DNA from: CBDFKB01 sp965248715
GTDB taxonomy: Bacteria; Pseudomonadota; Alphaproteobacteria; Rhizobiales; Rhizobiaceae
Direction: 5' to 3'
Assembly: GCA_965248715.1 (NCBI GenBank)
Contig: CBDFKB010000008.1
Coordinates: 434,001-498,000 of the forward strand
DNA: 64,000 nt
Part shown: positions 17,571 to 26,803 of the stretch, piece by piece
How positions within the stretch are numbered: position 1 is the first letter of the stretch
Layout: each line of letters opens with the position of its first letter
Notes under the pieces: model-generated
What the model saw: the letters and a program-made list of their open reading frames with translations, nothing else
Told to the model about the DNA's origin: nothing
Database searches by the model: none
Made by a program: the position numbers and the translations under genes

Positions 17571-19760
17571 TTCGGCCTCGCTTTCGTCACTCGGCAATTC
17601 GATGATGCCGGCTTCATGCAGAATTTTTTCGACCGGCGCCACCAACTTGATGTCCGGTTCCTGTTTCGCTTGCTCGCAGGCTGAAACGTAATCGCGGCAG
17701 ATAACCTTCATCAAGCCGCCATGAGCCTGCGGATGCCGCCGCAAATAAGGCAACAGGATACCGATGGCTTCGAAATGCATCGCTGCCGCATCGCCATGCC
17801 GTTCCAACGCTATGTACATATCGCCCAAAACGCTAAGGCTCATCGCCAGATCGGGATTAAAGGCATCAGGGCGGTCATCGGCCAGTTGGCGGTAGAGATC
17901 AACAGCCTCGGTTGCCGCCTTAAGCGCCGCTTCGCGCTCGCCGAGGTCGGAGAGGAAACTGGCGAGATTACTAAGGCTCCCCGCCAGATCGGGGTTAAAG
18001 GCATCGGGGCGGTCATCGGCCAGTTGGCGGCGGATATTCACCGCCTCGGTTGCCGCCTCAAGCGCCGCCTCGCGGTTGCCGAGTGCAGACAGGAAATTGG
18101 CGAGATTATTAAGGCTACCCGCCAGATCGGGATTAAAGGCATCGGGGCGGTCATCGGCCAGTTGGCGGCGGATGTTCACCGCTTCGGTTGCCGCCTCAAG
18201 CGCCGCTTCGCGCTCGCCGAGGGCAGACAGGCGATTGGCGAGATTACTAAGGCTCCTCGCCAGATCGGGGTTAAAGGCATCGGGGCGGTCATCGGCCAGT
18301 TGGCGGCGGATGTTCACCGCTTCGGTTGCCGCCTTAAGCGCCGCTTCGCGCTCGCCGAGGTCAGACAGGCGGTTGGCGAGATTATTAAGGCTACCCGCCA
18401 GATCGGGATTAAAGGCATCGGGGCGGTCATCGGCCAGTTGGCGGCAGATATTCACCGCTTCGGTCGCCGCCTTAAGCGCCGCTTCGCGGTCGCCGAGGTC
18501 AGAGAGGCAATTGGCGAGATTATTAAGGCTACCCGCCAGATCGGGATTAAAGGCATCGGGGCGGTCATCGGCCAGTTGGCGGCGGATGTTCACCGCTTCG
18601 GTTGCCGCCTTAAGCGCCACCTCGCGGTCGCCGAGGGCAGACAGGCGATTGGCGAGATTATTAAGGCTCATCGCCAGATCGGGGTTAAAGGCATCGGGGC
18701 GGTCATCGGCCAGTTGGCGGCGGATGTTCACCGCCTCGGTTGCCGCCTTAAGCGCCGCTTCGCGCTCGCCTAGCTTAGAAAGGAAACCGGCGAGGTTATT
18801 AAGGCTCCCCGCCAGATCGGGGTTAAAGGCATCGGGGCGGTCATCGGCCAGTTGGCGGCGGATGTTCACCGCTTCGGTTGCCGCCTTAAGCGCCGCCTCG
18901 CGGTCGCCGAGGGCAGACAGGCTATTGGCGAGATTATTAAGGCTCATCGCCAAATCGGGATTAAAGGCATCGGGGCGTTGATCGGCCAGTTGGCGGTAGA
19001 GATCGACAGCCTCGGTTGCCGTCTCAAGCGCCGTTTCGCGCTTGCCGAGGGCAGACAGGCGATTGGCGAGATTATTAAGGCTCATCGCCAGATCGGGGTT
19101 AAAGGCATCGGGGCGTTGATCGGCCAGTTGGCGGTAGAGATAGACAGCCTCGGTTGCCGCCTCAAGCGCCGCTTCGCGGTTGCCGAGGTCAGACAGGAAA
19201 TTGGCGAGATTATTAAGGCTCATCGCCACATCGGGGTTAAAGGCATCGGGGCGGGCTGCCGCCAGTTGGCGGTAGAGATCGACAGCCTCGGTTGCCGCCT
19301 TAAGCGCCGCTTCGCGCTCGCCGAGGTCAGACAGGCGAACACTTTGATTGTTGAGGTGCCGGGCTCTCTCCGCCGAAGCGGCGGGATCGGTTTCGCTAGT
19401 TAAAAATTTTGCTTCAATTTCGCTGGCCAGTTCCCGGAGCGCCGTGGTTCGTTGCGGAATTTCCGGTTCCAACAAGGTTGCCAGCGCCAGATTACCATTT
19501 TCCTGAAACCAATCTGCAGCGATCCGGCCAATGGGATCACCGGATTCCAAGGCTATCTGAATGACCTTCGGCAACACGCGGACAGGGTTGGCCGAAATCG
19601 ATTTGTAAATCTGGCGGGTACCCTTGTCGCGCCAATTTTGCGCGATCCAGTTCATCCGCGTTAGCGCGGACATAGCCTGCGCGTCGGTAAATCCACCGCT
19701 TGCTTCATCCGAAAATGCCTTTGCCGTGTTCAGACCCAAAATTGCGCTCCTGCTACACAT
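17568..19760 (-). CDS. Tetratricopeptide-repeat protein, probable C-terminal half of a STAND-type protein
   Basis: 730 residues. An N-terminal helical region (1 to about 150, including WIAQNWRDKGTRQIYKS and RIAADWFQENGN) is followed by 11 almost identical 46-residue TPR-type units (consensus RPDAFNPDLA, SLNNLANRLS, LGEREAALKAATEAV) and a divergent last unit. The ATG overlaps the upstream NTPase frame by 8 bp (GGATGTGTAG). NTPase-linker-TPR order on one chain is the rule in STAND proteins, and the linker here reads as a direct continuation of the NTPase, so this may be one gene split by a frameshift or two translationally coupled genes. The likely role is ligand or partner sensing by the repeats; this is inference. 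Confidence 0.8.
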   Translation of the reverse strand: MCSRSAILGLNTAKAFSDEASGGFTDAQAMSALTRMNWIAQNWRDKGTRQIYKSISANPVRVLPKVIQIALESGDPIGRIAADWFQENGNLALATLLEPEIPQRTTALRELASEIEAKFLTSETDPAASAERARHLNNQSVRLSDLGEREAALKAATEAVDLYRQLAAARPDAFNPDVAMSLNNLANFLSDLGNREAALEAATEAVYLYRQLADQRPDAFNPDLAMSLNNLANRLSALGKRETALETATEAVDLYRQLADQRPDAFNPDLAMSLNNLANSLSALGDREAALKAATEAVNIRRQLADDRPDAFNPDLAGSLNNLAGFLSKLGEREAALKAATEAVNIRRQLADDRPDAFNPDLAMSLNNLANRLSALGDREVALKAATEAVNIRRQLADDRPDAFNPDLAGSLNNLANCLSDLGDREAALKAATEAVNICRQLADDRPDAFNPDLAGSLNNLANRLSDLGEREAALKAATEAVNIRRQLADDRPDAFNPDLARSLSNLANRLSALGEREAALEAATEAVNIRRQLADDRPDAFNPDLAGSLNNLANFLSALGNREAALEAATEAVNIRRQLADDRPDAFNPDLAGSLSNLASFLSDLGEREAALKAATEAVDLYRQLADDRPDAFNPDLAMSLSVLGDMYIALERHGDAAAMHFEAIGILLPYLRRHPQAHGGLMKVICRDYVSACEQAKQEPDIKLVAPVEKILHEAGIIELPSDESEAE
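17860..19330. repeat. 138-bp tandem coding repeats
   Basis: Eleven consecutive 138-bp units encode the TPR array; neighbouring units differ by only a few bases, showing recent expansion or gene conversion. The repetition also creates long open frames on the opposite strand. Confidence 0.9.
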
Positions 19761-20979
19761 CCACCTGGGTGATTAGATAGTCGCCAAGTAAATCTGGGAC
19801 AACTCCGTTAACATAGCCTATTCCAGGATAAATCTCACGAAAGAGATTAGCCAAGGCATTTAGATTTGCTGCTGATTGGTCTTCCAGCAATTCCTCTAGT
19901 GCCAGGACCCGCCGTGCATCGGCAGCCGTGGCGATCGCGCCCTGTTGCGCGGGTTGTGTCAAACGTGCCGCTGCCGCTGTCAAAATCTCGATTTGCTGTA
20001 ATTCGGGCGCAATGTTGCGGTCCGCTGCAAGCTCTGCCCAATAAGTTTGTTCGCGTTCAAGAGCATCATGCAGAATATTATCGCGTTGCGGGCGGCTGTT
20101 TTGGCGATCCAAGTTCGTCCCCGCGCTCAACACGGTTTCGAGCGCCAGCATATGTATCAGCCCGATATCTGGCGGCTCGCCTGCCCTGGCCAAACCGGCA
20201 AAATCCAATGTTGGGGCGGCGATATTTTCGCCCCTATGTGCTGCAAATCTTTCGACCGCTTTGGCAAACTGTTCTTGCGCACTATATTCGTGTGCAACCG
20301 GTTCCAGATTGATTTCTTGCAGATCGGAAGACCCAAGGCCTCTTAGTTGTTTTGGTTCACTAAATATTTCGTTCCAAATGTCGGAGCGACCACGTGCGAC
20401 AAAAATAATTTTCGTAACCCCGGGCTTTGCCTGATCGTCGCGCCTTAACGATCGAACCAGCAATTCTTTGACAATTTTGCTGTGGCGTTCGGCATAATCC
20501 ACAACGATTAGCAACGGCTTAGGTGATTGAAACAATACATCATATGCACGATTAATGGCATCTTCATTAGTCTTTTCTGATCGCGGAGAAAACCGCTCGA
20601 TATTAAGGAAACCGGCAATCCAATCACCGCGCGAGGCATTGTTCATCTCCGCGCAAAGTTCCACCATTAGACGGGTTTTGCCGCGCCCTGTTTCTCCGGT
20701 AACAAGCTTCCAACCGACATGTTGGTCGTTCTTCCAACTGCACCAATCGATCAATTCATCCAGGAGAGCGTGCCGATAATCAAATTCAACGATCCGATAT
20801 TCGGGCCGTAATACCGCAAAGGGCGAGGTGCGTTTCGGCAGTGTTTCGCAGGGGTCGGGCAACAGCTCATTGCGAATTTCCGCATAATTTACTACCGGCT
20901 CCATCACTATCTCTGAAGCCTTAGAGAGATTAAAAAATTCCGCAATTGCGGAAACCAACCTGGCAAACCTTTTCATATC
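19753..20979 (-). CDS. STAND-like P-loop NTPase
   Basis: The protein is about 408 residues from ATG 20979 (an in-frame ATG at 21093 adds 38 unlikely residues). Walker A is GETGRGKTRL (about residue 93), Walker B is LLIVVDYAER (about 150), followed by an arginine-containing strand KIIFVARGRSDIW. The preceding FAVLRPEYRIVEFDYR block and the VVDYAE motif are characteristic of the bacterial STAND-like NTPases that carry C-terminal TPRs. The N-terminal 60 residues show no TIR, CHAT, nuclease or protease domain. It ends 8 bp inside the TPR gene. STAND proteins act as switch NTPases in signalling and anti-phage defence; a role here is inferred only from architecture and from its position in an insertion. 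Confidence 0.8.
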   Translation of the reverse strand, partial: DMKRFARLVSAIAEFFNLSKASEIVMEPVVNYAEIRNELLPDPCETLPKRTSPFAVLRPEYRIVEFDYRHALLDELIDWCSWKNDQHVGWKLVTGETGRGKTRLMVELCAEMNNASRGDWIAGFLNIERFSPRSEKTNEDAINRAYDVLFQSPKPLLIVVDYAERHSKIVKELLVRSLRRDDQAKPGVTKIIFVARGRSDIWNEIFSEPKQLRGLGSSDLQEINLEPVAHEYSAQEQFAKAVERFAAHRGENIAAPTLDFAGLARAGEPPDIGLIHMLALETVLSAGTNLDRQNSRPQRDNILHDALEREQTYWAELAADRNIAPELQQIEILTAAAARLTQPAQQGAIATAADARRVLALEELLEDQSAANLNALANLFREIYPGIGYVNGVVPDLLGDYLITQVDV

Positions 20980-21111
20980 GTTCCGCTTATTGATTTCGGG
21001 ACAATGCCGGTAGGATACCGGTGGCCCAAATAACTGTGGTTGCAGTATGCATTTCCCGACAATTGAGACAATACTACACCACCAAATCACCATTTATTGA
21101 CGCCTTTGCGC

Positions 21112-21210
21112 CTAGCGCTTGTCACCAAGGGTTGGAATAGCTTGGTCGCGTTATCTGATGGTTTATGCGTGTTATCTTTCCCAAAACCGGTACCCACTTT
21201 TGGGTGACAC
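21112..21210 (-). repeat. 99-bp dispersed repeat, copy B
   Basis: Reverse-complement copy of the element at 5727-5825, both exactly 99 bp, about 88% alike by eye. It lies just upstream of the NTPase gene, at the right edge of the block that separates pccA from the mutase gene. Confidence 0.75.
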
Positions 21211-21296
21211 GGCCTAGCCGAACGGCCTACGACCAAGGCCATGTTTCCTCTTTTTGGAGAAAAGGGTAGAACCCTTATCTAGATCGCGAGGACATG

Positions 21297-23459
21297 ATGA
21301 CTGACAAGCCGACCATCGACGACTGGCGGGCGTTGGCGAAAAAAGAACGCAAGGGCGCAAACCCCGAGGAATTGACCCGCGCGACGCCTGGCGGGATCAA
21401 GGTCAAGCCGCTTTATACCGCTGACGATCTGGCGGGGCTCGAACATCTTGGTACCCTGCCGGGGTTTGCGCCTTTTGTACGCGGGCCGCGCGCCACCATG
21501 TATGCCGGCCGGCCGTGGACCATTCGCCAATATGCCGGCTTTTCGACGGCGGAAGAATCCAACGCCTTTTACCGCCAGGCACTAGCTGGCGGCCAGCGCG
21601 GCCTGTCGGTCGCCTTCGATCTGGCTACCCATCGCGGCTATGACAGCGACCATCCGCGGGTGGTTGGCGATGTGGGCAAAGCAGGGGTGGCGATCGATTC
21701 GGTCGAGGATATGAAATTGCTGTTTGCCGGCATTCCGCTCGATGAAATGTCGGTCTCGATGACCATGAACGGGGCGGTGATCCCGGTGCTGGCCAATTTC
21801 ATCGTCGCCGGCGAGGAGCAGGGGGTGGCCCGGGCCAAATTATCCGGCACCATTCAAAACGACATCTTAAAGGAGTTTATGGTCCGCAACACCTATATCT
21901 ACCCGCCCGAACCGTCGATGCGCATTGTTGCCGACATCATCGAGTTTACCGCGCGCGAAATGCCGCGTTACAATTCGATCTCGATTTCCGGCTATCACAT
22001 GCAGGAAGCCGGCGCGACCCTGGTCCAGGAGTTGGCTTATACGCTGGCCGACGGGCGCGAATATGTGCGCGCCGCGATCGCCAAGGGCATGGACGTTGAC
22101 GCCTTTGCCGGCCGCCTGTCGTTCTTTTTCTGCATCGGCATGAATTTTTTCATGGAGGCGGCGAAATTGCGTGCGGCCAGGCTGTTGTGGTCGCAGATCA
22201 TGCAGGAGTTTCAACCGAAAAACACTTCGAGCTTGATGCTGCGCACCCATTGCCAGACTTCCGGGGTGTCGTTGCAGGAGCAGGACCCCTACAACAATAT
22301 CGTGCGCACCGCGTTCGAGGCGATGTCGGCGGCGCTGGGCGGTACCCAGTCGCTGCACACCAATTCGTTTGACGAGGCGCTGGCCCTGCCGACCGAATTT
22401 TCCGCCCGCATTGCCCGTAACACACAATTGATCCTGCAACACGAGACCGGGGTCACCGACGTGGTCGATCCGTTGGCGGGTTCTTACTACGTGGAGAGCC
22501 TGACCGCGTCGATGGCGGCGCAAGCGTGGCAACTGATCGAGGAGGTCGAGGCCCATGGCGGCATGACCAAGGCGGTCGCCGAAGGTCTGCCGAAGCAGCG
22601 CATCGAGGAAGCAGCGGCCAGGCGCCAGGCGGCGGTCGACCGCGGTGAAGAAGTAATCGTCGGCGTCAACCGTTATCGCCCGGAAAACCAAACGCCGATC
22701 GACATTCGCCAGATCGACAACGCCGCCGTGCGCCAAGCCCAGATCAACCGGTTGATGCGAATTAGAAAGACCCGTGACGAGGCCGCCTGCACCGCCGCAC
22801 TCGATCGGTTGACCCAGGTCGCCAACACCGGTGATGGTAATTTGCTGGAAATCGCGATTGACGCTTCGCGCCAACGGGCAACGGTTGGTGAAATCTCGAC
22901 CGCAATGGAACGGGCGTGGAGCCGCCATACCGCTGAAATCACAACCATTTCCGGGGTCTATGCCGACGCCTATGGTGACGATGAGCGGTTTCAGGCGGTC
23001 CACAAGGCGGTAAAATTGACGGCACAGGAACTAGGCCGTAAACCGCGCATGCTGGTGGTCAAGATGGGCCAGGACGGCCATGACCGCGGTGCTAAGGTTA
23101 TCGCCACCGCGTTCGCCGATCTTGGCTTCGAGGTGCAAGTCGGGCCACTATTCATGACCCCGGCCGAGGCGGCAAAAAGGGCAATCGACGACGATGTCGA
23201 TGTGGTTGGCGTGTCGTCTCATACCGCTGGCCACCGTACCCTGGCGCCGTTGTTGGTCGAGGAAATGGCAGCACTTGATGCAGCTGACAAGCTGGTCATC
23301 TGCGGCGGTGTTATTCCTGTGCAGGACCATGATCTGCTCAAAGCCGCCGGCGTGGCGGCGATATTCGGACCGGGGACCAATATCTTGGATGCGGCACAGG
23401 CGCTGTTGGGGTTACTCCACGAACGGTTGCGCGGGCGCAACGAACCGGTTGCCGGGTAA
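21297..23459 (+). CDS. scpA: Methylmalonyl-CoA mutase
   Basis: Adenosylcobalamin-dependent isomerase converting methylmalonyl-CoA to succinyl-CoA, about 720 residues and single-chain. The N-terminal TIM barrel shows the family blocks RGPRATMYAGRPWTIRQYAG and FDLATHRGYDSDHPRVVGDVG; the C-terminal B12 domain carries the cobalt-ligating His in DGHDRGAK (about residue 595) with the distal GxGG-like strands. ATG 21297 is taken because GAGG sits 5 bases before it; ATG 21294 overlaps the ribosome site. It completes the propionate pathway with pccA; no meaB/argK gene follows directly. Also called mcmA or bhbA. Confidence 0.94.
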   Translation: MTDKPTIDDWRALAKKERKGANPEELTRATPGGIKVKPLYTADDLAGLEHLGTLPGFAPFVRGPRATMYAGRPWTIRQYAGFSTAEESNAFYRQALAGGQRGLSVAFDLATHRGYDSDHPRVVGDVGKAGVAIDSVEDMKLLFAGIPLDEMSVSMTMNGAVIPVLANFIVAGEEQGVARAKLSGTIQNDILKEFMVRNTYIYPPEPSMRIVADIIEFTAREMPRYNSISISGYHMQEAGATLVQELAYTLADGREYVRAAIAKGMDVDAFAGRLSFFFCIGMNFFMEAAKLRAARLLWSQIMQEFQPKNTSSLMLRTHCQTSGVSLQEQDPYNNIVRTAFEAMSAALGGTQSLHTNSFDEALALPTEFSARIARNTQLILQHETGVTDVVDPLAGSYYVESLTASMAAQAWQLIEEVEAHGGMTKAVAEGLPKQRIEEAAARRQAAVDRGEEVIVGVNRYRPENQTPIDIRQIDNAAVRQAQINRLMRIRKTRDEAACTAALDRLTQVANTGDGNLLEIAIDASRQRATVGEISTAMERAWSRHTAEITTISGVYADAYGDDERFQAVHKAVKLTAQELGRKPRMLVVKMGQDGHDRGAKVIATAFADLGFEVQVGPLFMTPAEAAKRAIDDDVDVVGVSSHTAGHRTLAPLLVEEMAALDAADKLVICGGVIPVQDHDLLKAAGVAAIFGPGTNILDAAQALLGLLHERLRGRNEPVAG

Positions 23460-23609
23460 TCCCAAAGGAACTCGGTGCTGTTCCTATTTTTCACGCAATT
23501 GCGTCAGATTAATCGTTTTTTCATTGCATGATTGCAAATTGTTCTAACCGCTTTCTTGGAATGGGTAGTTCGCACTGTTGGGCATGCGGCGAAATTAGGT
23601 GATTTTCTA

Positions 23610-25508
23610 ATGATTCGATGGCGGTTGGGTACTTGGACCTTCAGAGCCGGATATGTTCTGTCTCTGCTCACGATCGGTTCGATTTGTCTTAGCTACTATT
23701 TCTCGCAACAACATCAAAACCGAGAATTACACCAAGACAGTTTGTTATCCGAACAGTTCCACATATTGGAAACGTCGCTTGCGGATTTCGCCGCAAAGGC
23801 TGGTCGGGTCAGCGAGGCGCCGGACGATTCGGCGCTGCCTTCGCTGAAAAATACGCTGCAATTTCACCAAAACCGCGCAAGCCAGGATTTCGACAAGCTC
23901 GAGCGCCTATGGTGGGTTGCGAGTAAGGAATTACGCACCGAGATCGTCAATACTTCGCGTTATATGCTCGGACCAGATCCGTTTAAACATCATCGCCAAA
24001 TCCTCAATGCAACGAAACTTTCCGATGCTAATACCATAGATGACGTACGATGGTTCGCGCGGGTCGTGGCTGCGAATTTCGCAAGTTTTGTAACTGAAAC
24101 CAATCATCATGCAATCCACACGATCGAAATATTTCTCCATCAACTCCACATGGGTCAGGGGCAATTGATCGAAAATTTTGTCCTAATCAGCCTTGGTTCC
24201 ATCGCCGCGCTCGGATTGTTCATATTTATTCCGATCGATTTGATGATCCGGAGCATATTGCGCAACATGAACCAGGCCAAAACCGAAGCGGTGGAAGCCG
24301 AGAAACGCACCAAAATCGCGGACCGTGCCAAGTCGGAATTTCTCGCCAATATGAGCCACGAAATTCGCACCCCGATGAATGGCGTCATGGGGATGGCGGA
24401 ATTGCTGGCGAAGACCGAGCTTGATGCGAAACAAAAGATGTTTACCGACGTGATAGTCAAATCTGGCTCGGCCCTGTTGGCGATCATCAACGACGTGCTT
24501 GATTTTTCCAAGATCGATGCGGGTCAGTTGCAGCTTAGTCCGACTGAATTTAATCTCGCGGATGCGGTATCCGATGTTGCGAACTTGTTCGCGTCCAAGT
24601 TCGCGGATAAAGACCTTGAACTGCTCTTGCGATTGCAGCCGGACCTGCCACCAATGTTCATTGGCGATGTCGGCCGATTACGCCAGATCATTACCAATTT
24701 GCTCGGCAATGCGGTCAAATTCACCGAAACCGGCCACGTATCGATCGAAGTATCGGGCACAACCGCAGAACGGCACACGAAATTGCAAATCCGCGTCGTC
24801 GATACCGGAGTGGGTATTGCCGAGGATAGTTTGGACGCGATTTTTGATAAATTCAGCCAGGTGGACAGCTCAGCAACCCGCAAACATGAAGGTTCCGGGC
24901 TGGGCCTGGCGATTTCATCGGCTTTGGTGGCGTTAATGGGTGGGCAAATTGGGGTTGACAGCAAAATTGGCAAAGGGTCAACGTTTTGGTTTGATATTGA
25001 ATTGCCGGTGCACGGGGAAGTCAAACCAGCCAATCCGATTCCATCCCATTTGATCGGTTCGCGTATCCTGACCATTGCCGCCAATCCGGTTTGCCGCGAT
25101 TTGCTCGAAAACCAACTTAAGGCGTGGCAGTTTGATGTTGCGGTGGCGCCGGACGGTTCAAGCGGCCTGTCGATGCTGCGCAATGCCGCGCAGGCCGATA
25201 TTCCGGTTTCACTTGTCGTCCTCGATTATCACCTGATCGGCATGGACGGGGCCGAGGCGCTTGGGTTTATTCGTCAGGATCCGAGAATTGGAAATACACC
25301 GATTATCATGATGACTTCGGTTGATGAAACCGAAGAAGGCAAGACCTTCGCATCGCTCAACCTGCAGGGCTACATCACCAAACCGGTGCGCGTGTCGCAA
25401 CTGGCCCAAATTATCACTGAGGTGCTGCAACAGGCGCACGGCCAGAAATTTCGCAGCAATGGCGGGATCGAGTTCAGCCGCCATTCCGCGCAAATGGCCA
25501 ACGCTTGA
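23610..25508 (+). CDS. Hybrid sensor histidine kinase with degenerate receiver
   Basis: About 632 residues from ATG 23610, chosen because AGGTG lies 8 bases upstream and an earlier start at 23532 gives an unconvincing leader. Two membrane helices (about 16-36 and 190-215) flank a periplasmic helical sensor. HisKA has phospho-acceptor His250 in SHEIRTPMN; HATPase_c has NLLGNAVKF, DTGVGI and GSGLGL. The C-terminal receiver keeps the phospho-acceptor Asp539 (VLDYH), MTS and Lys in TKP, but the acidic pair expected at the first strand (VDDN) is Ala490-Ala491, so Mg-dependent phosphorylation is doubtful. No cognate regulator is adjacent. Confidence 0.88.
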   Translation: MIRWRLGTWTFRAGYVLSLLTIGSICLSYYFSQQHQNRELHQDSLLSEQFHILETSLADFAAKAGRVSEAPDDSALPSLKNTLQFHQNRASQDFDKLERLWWVASKELRTEIVNTSRYMLGPDPFKHHRQILNATKLSDANTIDDVRWFARVVAANFASFVTETNHHAIHTIEIFLHQLHMGQGQLIENFVLISLGSIAALGLFIFIPIDLMIRSILRNMNQAKTEAVEAEKRTKIADRAKSEFLANMSHEIRTPMNGVMGMAELLAKTELDAKQKMFTDVIVKSGSALLAIINDVLDFSKIDAGQLQLSPTEFNLADAVSDVANLFASKFADKDLELLLRLQPDLPPMFIGDVGRLRQIITNLLGNAVKFTETGHVSIEVSGTTAERHTKLQIRVVDTGVGIAEDSLDAIFDKFSQVDSSATRKHEGSGLGLAISSALVALMGGQIGVDSKIGKGSTFWFDIELPVHGEVKPANPIPSHLIGSRILTIAANPVCRDLLENQLKAWQFDVAVAPDGSSGLSMLRNAAQADIPVSLVVLDYHLIGMDGAEALGFIRQDPRIGNTPIIMMTSVDETEEGKTFASLNLQGYITKPVRVSQLAQIITEVLQQAHGQKFRSNGGIEFSRHSAQMANA

Positions 25509-25612
25509 ACCGCCGCGCGGCGTTAATATTGTCTCTTTGAAAATAAATATTCCCATTGGATCGGCGGATGGTGGCAAATCATCCGCGAAAAGTTGAAGGC
25601 AACATTGGAACC

Positions 25613-25711
25613 TGACGCTGTCTATGTGGGGCAGTGCGGTGCCAATTCTCATTGCCGGCCAATTGGGTAGTCCATTGCCATTGTGAGAGTTGCCGCCGCA
25701 ACACTTCTTGC
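25613..25711 (+). pseudogene. GFA/CENP-V family fragment
   Basis: In one frame the sequence reads stop-RCLCGAVRCQFSLP, then WVVHCHCESCRRNTS, which is the zinc-binding N-terminal block (CxCGAVRF ... HCHCxxCRR) of glutathione-dependent formaldehyde-activating/CENP-V-like enzymes. A TGA stop directly precedes the motif, and the expected downstream half (CGTCG motif) is not found before the SDR gene. This explains part of the 520-bp gap from 25509 to 26029; the remainder contains nothing I can support. Confidence 0.6.
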
Positions 25712-26029
25712 TGGAACACAAAATGCTTGGGTTCAAACGATCTCATCCAGCCAAAAGCCAAACCACCTGACCAAAATCAAGCAAATCAGCTCATAATCAA
25801 TTTCCCGGACAGTATTGTCCCTTGGTATAAATGTTTCCCTGGCTACCGATTGATGACGGATTGCCCAGGCACAAAAAAATGGCGAATAGTGCTGGGGGCA
25901 ATGAACAAATCAAAACCATTTGCGTTGTGCACGGTAGTCCGCGCATTGTCGGGTTCCTTTGGTATTGTACACCAGCCGGCAAATTTACCGACGGTAGGTG
26001 GAAGATAGGGAAATTTGGAGGAAATATTG

Positions 26030-26776
26030 ATGCGGCTTGAAGGTAAGACGGCACTTGTGACCGGGGGCGGTTCCGGATTTGGCGCCGCGATCGTGGAAAA
26101 ATTCGTCGCCGAAGGAGCGCGGGTGCTGATCGCCGATGTCAATCAGGAGCATGGGCAGTTGGTTGCCGATCGGTTCGACCAGTCGGTCACCGCCTGTAAG
26201 GCCGATGTCTCCGACAATACAAACGTCGCTTCATTGGCGAAAATCACTTTCGAACGCTTCGAGCACCTCGACATTTTGGTCAACAATGCTGGCATCACCC
26301 ACTTGCCGGCCGCGATGGAAGATGTAAGCGAAGAAGATTTCGACCGGGTCACTGCGGTCAATATGAAATCGGTCTATCTGACCGCGAAACATTTCGTACC
26401 AAACATGAAGAAAAATGGATCAGGTGTGGTGCTGAATATCGCCTCAACCGCCGGGGTCAGTCCGCGGCCCAGGCTCAATTGGTACAATTGCTCGAAGGGT
26501 TGGATGATCACCGCAACCAAGACCATGGCAGTTGAACTGGCGCCGTTCGGGATCCGAGTAAATGGCCTCAACCCGGTTGCCGGCGAAACCCCTCTGCTCA
26601 AGAGTTTTCTCGGTGAGGACACGCCGGAAATGCGTGCAAAATTTATTGCCACCATTCCACTTGGTCGGTTTTCCAAACCCACCGACATTGCCAATGCCGC
26701 ATGCTTCTTGTGTTCGGATGAAGCATCTATGGTCACCGGTGTAGCAATGGAAGTTGATGGCGGACGCTGCATCTGA
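26030..26776 (+). CDS. SDR-family oxidoreductase
   Basis: Classical short-chain dehydrogenase/reductase of 248 residues. The NAD(P)-binding loop TGGGSGFG lies near residue 12, NNAG near 90, the catalytic Ser in NIAST, and the catalytic pair Tyr152/Lys156 in YNCSK. An acidic residue after the second strand (IADVNQ) suggests NAD preference, as is known for such SDRs. The ATG follows GGAGG by about 8 bases; the TTG at 26015 lies inside the ribosome site. The substrate cannot be deduced; FabG-like or sugar/polyol dehydrogenases are the nearest classes. It is convergent with the threonine dehydrogenase gene. Confidence 0.85.
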   Translation: MRLEGKTALVTGGGSGFGAAIVEKFVAEGARVLIADVNQEHGQLVADRFDQSVTACKADVSDNTNVASLAKITFERFEHLDILVNNAGITHLPAAMEDVSEEDFDRVTAVNMKSVYLTAKHFVPNMKKNGSGVVLNIASTAGVSPRPRLNWYNCSKGWMITATKTMAVELAPFGIRVNGLNPVAGETPLLKSFLGEDTPEMRAKFIATIPLGRFSKPTDIANAACFLCSDEASMVTGVAMEVDGGRCI

Positions 26777-26803
26777 GCCCACCTTATCGACTGCCGGGGC
26801 CGC

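Noticed and set aside
17860..19330. CRISPR array
   Set aside because: Units are 138 bp, contiguous without spacers and code for TPRs.
17721..19403. Long + strand frames (350, 301 and 183 residues) opposite the TPR gene
   Set aside because: They are created by the 138-bp repeat on the opposite strand; they have repetitive basic translations, no ribosome sites and no family resemblance.
21867..23003. 378-residue - strand frame
   Set aside because: Shadow of methylmalonyl-CoA mutase in GC-rich coding DNA.
25831..26040. 69-residue + strand frame before the SDR gene
   Set aside because: It runs through the SDR ribosome site and start, has no ribosome site of its own and no recognisable family.
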